Of a DNA stretch of 64,000 nucleotides, positions 63,760-64,000 are shown piece by piece. How positions within the stretch are numbered: the stretch's first letter is position 1; every line of letters begins with the position of its first letter. Under the pieces are notes generated by a model. The model saw only the letters and a program-made list of their open reading frames with translations, ran no database searches and had not been told where the DNA came from. The position numbers and the translations under genes were made by a program. This DNA comes from Utricularia gibba. Its lineage: Eukaryota > Streptophyta > Magnoliopsida > Lamiales > Lentibulariaceae. The DNA lies in assembly GCA_002189035.1 (NCBI GenBank), contig CM007989.1:8165501-8229500 (forward strand), given 5' to 3'.

Positions 63760-64000
63760 ATGAATTCCATATCAGAGAAGCAACAGTGGATACGCCAGGG
63801 GGGTGTCCAGTTATAAGAGCAGAGGCTCCACATAGAAACTCGTATCCTGGAGCTTGAGAAGGAGAGATTCACATGGCAGAGGTTCTGCCGGAAGAAGGAC
63901 ATGGAACTTCACACCGCGCGGATGGAATAAAACAGATGAAGCTCGCAAACGAGAGCATGGCACTAGAGCTCAAGAAGAAGGAGATGGAGCTCAATAGCAA
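63760..64000 (+). pseudogene. decayed C-terminal part of a trihelix / Myb-SANT-like factor, cut by window edge
   Basis: The plus strand encodes blocks of the coiled-coil tail common in plant GT/Myb-SANT-like factors: SEKQQWIRQ, ETRILELEKERFTWQRF, RKKDMEL and, in another frame, MALELKKKEMELN. A TAA codon interrupts the first part (63816-63818, between GGVQL and EQRLHIETR). After ARME (about 63926) a second stop and a frame change occur. No DNA-binding trihelix domain is seen upstream, only short unrelated frames. I read it as a degraded fragment or a gene with several errors. The next bases are outside the window. Confidence 0.6.

Overview
This is 64 kb of nuclear DNA from a flowering plant. 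Genes are split by short GT-AG introns (mostly 65-250 bp) and intergenic DNA is AT-rich. The gene set is plant-specific: photosystem II PsbX, granule-bound starch synthase, ent-kaurenoic acid oxidase, YABBY, FLZ, PADRE, AHL, trihelix, ANGUSTIFOLIA and chloroplast FtsY. About 30 loci in 64 kb, with several neighbours only 0.1-0.6 kb apart, suggest a compact genome. I infer an angiosperm, probably a dicot, and cannot name the species.

Layout. 0-16 kb: a LEA_2 protein (-), cytosolic aspartate aminotransferase (-), PsbX (+), a second LEA_2/NHL protein (-), an unrecognised gene (+), a histidine-phosphatase/phosphoglycerate mutase-like protein (+), GBSS1 (+) and a PADRE protein (+). 16-31 kb: KAO/CYP88A (-), a 98-residue protein (-), UMP-CMP kinase (-), dynamin-related protein DRP1E (-), a DUF740-like protein (+) and a purine permease (-). 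32-44 kb: an FLZ protein (+), an RLCK-VII kinase (-), a trihelix factor (-), a UBC E2 (-) head-to-head with a small membrane protein (+), TIM21 (-) and a FIL-like YABBY (-). 44.3-45.4 kb: a tandem array with a 166-bp period. 46-64 kb: SMO1-type sterol 4-methyl oxidase (-), an AHL protein (+), PEX11 (+), cpFtsY (+), a WLIM protein (-), ANGUSTIFOLIA (-), a sugar-phosphate/phosphate translocator (-) and a decayed trihelix-like fragment cut by the right edge.

The genes are ordinary single-function plant genes (starch, gibberellin and sterol synthesis; photosynthesis; membrane traffic; organelle biogenesis; leaf development). They do not form an obvious cluster, and I found no convincing new biological system.

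The most striking pattern is technical or evolutionary. Eight otherwise well-conserved genes each read correctly only if one base is added back at a short homopolymer (the AHL gene needs two). All nine events are apparent losses, and none is a gain. About seventeen other genes are intact over all their exons. This looks like homopolymer under-calling in the assembly, but real mutations cannot be excluded from the sequence alone. Three introns appear to use GC-AG splice sites.
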